Of a stretch of DNA of 64,000 nucleotides, positions 63,117 to 64,000 are shown piece by piece. The notes under the pieces are model-generated. The model was not told where the DNA came from. It made no database searches and was given only the letters and a program-made list of their open reading frames with translations. A program made the position numbers and the translations under genes. Source of the DNA: Corynebacterium glucuronolyticum DSM 44120 (lineage in GTDB: Bacteria > Actinomycetota > Actinomycetes > Mycobacteriales > Mycobacteriaceae); contig NZ_CP047452.1 in the NCBI RefSeq assembly GCF_030440595.1, positions 2,418,001 to 2,482,000 of the forward strand, in the 5' to 3' direction. Numbering within the stretch: the stretch's first letter is position 1; the number at the start of each line of letters is the position of its first letter.

Positions 63117-64000
63117 TTAGTTTGATGGTGACGTGGGGCTTACGGTGGGACCGCGCGGCCTTGTCGATTCGCAGCGGGGAAGAGTCTCCCCACGGAAGAA
63201 CTCGGGGTAGAACGCCCGGGTGGCGAGCATGACCACAACTCCGAGGCCGAGGATGCCCGCACCGAGGATGAAGACAGTGCCGATCCCCATGACGCTGGAG
63301 CCGGAGCCGTACGAGGGATCGATGCTGTCCACGGCCGTGATGCAGAACATGACCAGCAACGCACCGCCTCCGACGAGCGGAAAGAGGAAGCGGAAGACGA
63401 TGTTGCGGGCAGAGGAGAACAACTCCCTGCGGAAGTACCAGAGACACGCGACGGCGGTGATGCCGTAGTAGAAGCAAATCATGAGCCCCAGCGCGGCGAT
63501 GGTATCCCACAGTGCGTTTTCTGACAGCACCCTGGTGACGGAGTAGAACAGCCCGGCACCGATGGCGGACACGATCGTCGCCGTCGACGGGGTGCGGAAC
63601 TTGGCGCTGACGCGGGCAAAGCTCGGTGGTAACGCGCGGTAATAGCCCATAGCAAGAAGCGTCCGCGCGGGTCCCACCATGGTGGATTGGAGCGAGGCGA
63701 ACGAGCTGGACAGCACGGCCACGTAGATGAGGATGGAAAACGGCCCCAAAACCGGCCCGGATAGGACGGCGAAGATGGATTCCTGGTTATCCGGATTTCC
63801 TGCACCGAGCCCCTCAGTGCCAATTCCCGCCCAACACACCACGGCAACGGCGGTGAGAACATACAGCACGATGATGATGATCACCGTGACCATGGCGGCC
63901 CGCCCCGGCGTGGTCTCCGGGTCTTTTGTCTCCTCGTTCATGGTGAGGGTGACGTCCCACCCCCAGAACATGAAGATGGATAGTGAAATACCCGCGGCGA
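63117..64000 (-). CDS. APC-family amino acid permease, C-terminal part (runs off the window)
   Basis: The reading frame continues beyond base 64000, where FMFWGWDVTLTMNEETKDPE already lies in the coding sequence. The visible 294 residues hold about seven helices (MVTVIIIIVLYVLTAVAVVC, LIYVAVLSSSFASLQSTMVG, LGLMICFYYGITAVACLWYF, LLVMFCITAVDSIDP, VFILGAGILGLGVVVMLATR). The pattern is that of the amino acid-polyamine-organocation superfamily. The substrate is unknown; coupling to gabD suggests GABA or an amino acid. Confidence 0.82.
   Translation of the reverse strand, partial: AAGISLSIFMFWGWDVTLTMNEETKDPETTPGRAAMVTVIIIIVLYVLTAVAVVCWAGIGTEGLGAGNPDNQESIFAVLSGPVLGPFSILIYVAVLSSSFASLQSTMVGPARTLLAMGYYRALPPSFARVSAKFRTPSTATIVSAIGAGLFYSVTRVLSENALWDTIAALGLMICFYYGITAVACLWYFRRELFSSARNIVFRFLFPLVGGGALLVMFCITAVDSIDPSYGSGSSVMGIGTVFILGAGILGLGVVVMLATRAFYPEFFRGETLPRCESTRPRGPTVSPTSPSN

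Overview
The window is chromosomal DNA of a mycolic-acid-containing actinobacterium, almost certainly a Corynebacterium. The evidence is the gene order ppa / dacB-tilS-hpt-ftsH-folE-folP-folB/K-DUF3180 and ppk2 - PorA-like - PorH-like - groEL2 (an order I recall from C. glutamicum), plus an LGFP-repeat remnant, DUF6779, DUF3263 and a DUF222/HNH gene. Core genes are GC-rich. Three patches look accessory: 1-1050 (broken type IIL/MmeI-like restriction enzyme), about 2400-5100 (AT-rich, pentapeptide-repeat genes, a broken LGFP gene and tiny ORFs) and about 8400-12700 (ATPase with tandem repeats, zeta-type toxin pair, three paralogous secreted proteins). No rRNA, tRNA, CRISPR array, insertion sequence or replication origin was seen.

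Layout. 1-5600: restriction-enzyme remnant, ahpCD peroxide defence, pentapeptide island, a membrane protein. 5651-8263: clpC. 8424-12650: DUF4143-type ATPase behind six 23-bp direct repeats, a toxin operon, and a tandem family of small secreted proteins sharing GSSAPGD and a Cys pair. 12860-17761: a PTS operon (EIIBCA, BglG/LicT-type antiterminator, enzyme I) headed by a promoter, RAT-like element and terminator. 17808-23446: membrane protein, Mug glycosylase, ldh, an ECF transporter and a nucleoside hydrolase. 23466-26758: sirtuin, HTH/cupin-like pair, lysS. 26835-30852: SPFH/ribbon-helix-helix operon with paired TGATATCAC sites, a frameshifted membrane protein, DUF2520-like and DUF6779 genes, and a degenerate PanC-like gene. 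30997-40455: HNH gene, then the folate/ftsH/hpt/tilS/dacB block and ppa. 40574-46829: marR, ppk2, PorA/PorH-like peptides, groEL2 with two CIRCE operators, an M20 dipeptidase, an Ltp-like lipoprotein. 47182-53789: Mrp/Mnh Na+/H+ antiporter operon. 53831-55672: two broken genes. 55838-64000: GCS2 ligase, LytR_C protein, DUF3263, def, xthA, cls, Na/Pi cotransporter-like gene, aldehyde dehydrogenase and the 3' part of an APC permease.

Stress control recurs: CIRCE at groEL2, a possible ClgR operator at clpC, ahpCD, FtsH, peptide deformylase and the Mrp antiporter. The folate genes overlap as one transcription unit and FolB is fused to FolK. Cell-envelope functions are spread through the window (PorA/PorH, DacB, LGFP remnant, LytR_C, cardiolipin synthase, Ltp-like protein).

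Five genes carry apparent frameshifts (MmeI-like, LGFP, membrane protein near 28.07 kb, M20 hydrolase, AbiEi/DUF559-like). Two of these sit in or beside homopolymers, so sequencing error, true decay and phase variation cannot be separated from this sequence alone. The least explained features, and the best candidates for new biology, are the GSSAPGD family, the ATPase with its promoter repeats, and the toxin operon between them.
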